DNA of 18,257 bases, taken from assembly GCA_037447655.1 (NCBI GenBank), contig JBBHKE010000190.1, positions 378,597 to 396,853 on the forward strand, given 5' to 3'. The notes under the pieces are model-generated. The model was not told the DNA's origin, made no database searches, and was given only the letters and a program-made list of their open reading frames with translations. Source of the DNA: Zygnema cylindricum. Taxonomy: Eukaryota > Streptophyta > Zygnematophyceae > Zygnematales > Zygnemataceae. Of the stretch, positions 17,615-18,257 are shown piece by piece (position 1 is the first letter of the stretch; every line of letters starts with the position of its first letter). The position numbers were made by a program, and so were the translations under genes.

Positions 17615-17758
17615 AAAATCAGGAAAAAAGGACTCCGTTACCCATAATTCCATCCCTTTCCCCGGCCTGATGGGGAAAGGAGGGGGAGGAGATATTTTTT
17701 CGCCCTCTCTATGCACTCATCCCTCTTTTTGCATCCATGTTCATTGGAGAAAGGCGGG
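17615..17758 (+). repeat. Direct repeat of about 145 bp, second copy, cut by the CACTA-like element
   Basis: Starts AAAATCAGGAAAAAAGGAC. It keeps the 9-bp hairpin (17655-17663 and 17672-17680) and the purine run. Similarity with 16159-16304 ends where the terminal repeat of the next element begins, so that element probably inserted into this copy. Confidence 0.88.
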
Positions 17759-17786
17759 CACTACACCGTGAATCGCTATTAGCGTA
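17759..17786 (+). repeat. Left terminal inverted repeat (28 bp)
   Basis: Begins CACTACACCG and ends TTAGCGTA; identical to the reverse complement of 18230-18257. The sequences diverge directly after it. Confidence 0.93.
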
Positions 17787-18229
17787 ATAAAAAAAATAGC
17801 GGAATGAAACAATTAGCGTACTTTACGGTAAATTGTGTTTTTTCGGGTACACCATGATACTAATTTATCATGTACTCTAATTTGTAAACTGCTTTGTAAA
17901 AAATTTCGGCACATAATATGTCCATACTAAAACGTGTAAATGTACGAAATTGTTCAAATCGTACGCCGTCGCGTTTTTTTGACATCTGCGTATGCCGGAA
18001 AATACTTAAGCAATTACATATTATAATATTTTCTGTACTTTTTAATTTAATAAGGTACGGAATAGTACAGATCTGGCAGTCCGTACACCACACTATTTAA
18101 AAGGACACTAAATTACAGTTATGAACCGCATTGAGCGGGGTACCTCAAATAACGTGCAAAAACATTTAGCGTACTTTATTCTATTTGAGAATTTGCCCCA
18201 AAAAAAGGGGTACCCCAATTAGCGTCATG

Positions 18230-18257
18230 TACGCTAATAGCGATTCACGGTGTAGTG
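18230..18257 (-). repeat. Right terminal inverted repeat (28 bp)
   Basis: Mirror copy of 17759-17786, ending CGGTGTAGTG at the last base of the window. Confidence 0.93.

Larger units (their letters stand above)
16120..17758 (+). other. 3' non-coding region of the gypsy-type element, probably with LTR sequence
   Basis: There is no convincing gene in these 1.6 kb; the short open frames show no domain. A TATA-like TATAA at 17009-17013, followed by GGCACTTGGGGCC, would fit an LTR promoter. Near 17231-17310 a segment with GGAAACCGAG and GTTCCGGT is roughly repeated. I could not find a TG...CA-bounded repeat elsewhere in the window, so the LTR limits are not known. The duplicated segment described separately frames most of this region. 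Confidence 0.45.
17759..18257. mobile_element. CACTA-like miniature inverted-repeat element, 499 bp
   Basis: The first and last 28 bases are perfect inverted repeats starting CACTACACCGTGAATCGC (17759-17786 and 18230-18257). CACTA ends are typical of the CMC/EnSpm superfamily. Subterminal motifs repeat inside: TTAGCGTACTTTA at 17813-17825 and 18165-18177, and a GGGGTACC..CAA..A.CGT motif at 18137-18155 and 18207-18225. Such motifs serve as transposase-binding sites in known CACTA elements. No coding capacity is seen, so it would depend on a transposase elsewhere. The window ends at its last base, so the 3-bp target duplication cannot be checked. Confidence 0.82.

Overview
ORGANISM. The window holds no ordinary host gene. 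It is a stack of decayed transposable elements, typical of a large eukaryotic genome. A green plant (streptophyte) is the best guess: the copia-type element has a primer-binding site that matches 14 nt of the plant initiator tRNA-Met anticodon arm, its Gag is of the UBN2 type, and the last element has CACTA-type ends. Retrotransposons carrying a cytosine methyltransferase have been reported from charophyte algae and dinoflagellates, so a charophyte or a non-flowering land plant is plausible, but the species cannot be named from sequence. LAYOUT. (1) Positions 1-16119, apart from a nested insertion, are one badly mutated Ty3/gypsy-type element. Read 5' to 3' on the plus strand it has a gag N-terminal half (392-1336), then a block of about 5.8 kb in inverted orientation (1337-7103, minus strand) holding the rest of that gag, a protease, and a second gag-protease unit. 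It resumes on the plus strand with a DNA cytosine-5 methyltransferase domain (7104-8110), reverse transcriptase (8111-9285), RNase H (13937-14727), integrase (14728-15940) and a C-terminal PHD-type zinc finger (15941-16119). (2) At 9291-13931, inside the reverse transcriptase/RNase H region, sits a non-autonomous copia-type LTR element with a 5-bp target duplication. It has two LTRs of 991 and 1054 bp, a half-tRNA primer site, a gag, and a Lys/Glu-rich extension in place of pol. (3) Positions 16120-17758 are non-coding 3' sequence, probably including LTR material of the gypsy element, with a direct repeat of about 145 bp. (4) Positions 17759-18257 are a 499-bp CACTA-like miniature element with 28-bp perfect terminal inverted repeats; its right end is exactly the window end. 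HOW IT FITS TOGETHER. The main discovery is a gypsy polyprotein that once combined a DNA-methylating domain (between protease and reverse transcriptase) with a PHD finger, normally a histone-tail reader, at the end of integrase. This suggests an element that could mark its own DNA and choose its chromatin target. All its reading frames are broken, and the catalytic cysteine of the methyltransferase is now serine, so this copy is a fossil. The inverted block is best explained by one inversion: its two ends meet at the same point of the first gag zinc knuckle, and undoing it gives the order gag-pro-gag-pro-DNMT-RT-RH-IN-PHD. That order contains a tandem gag-pro duplication. The LTRs of the copia-type insertion differ by about 30 substitutions (counted by eye), so it is younger than much of the damage around it.
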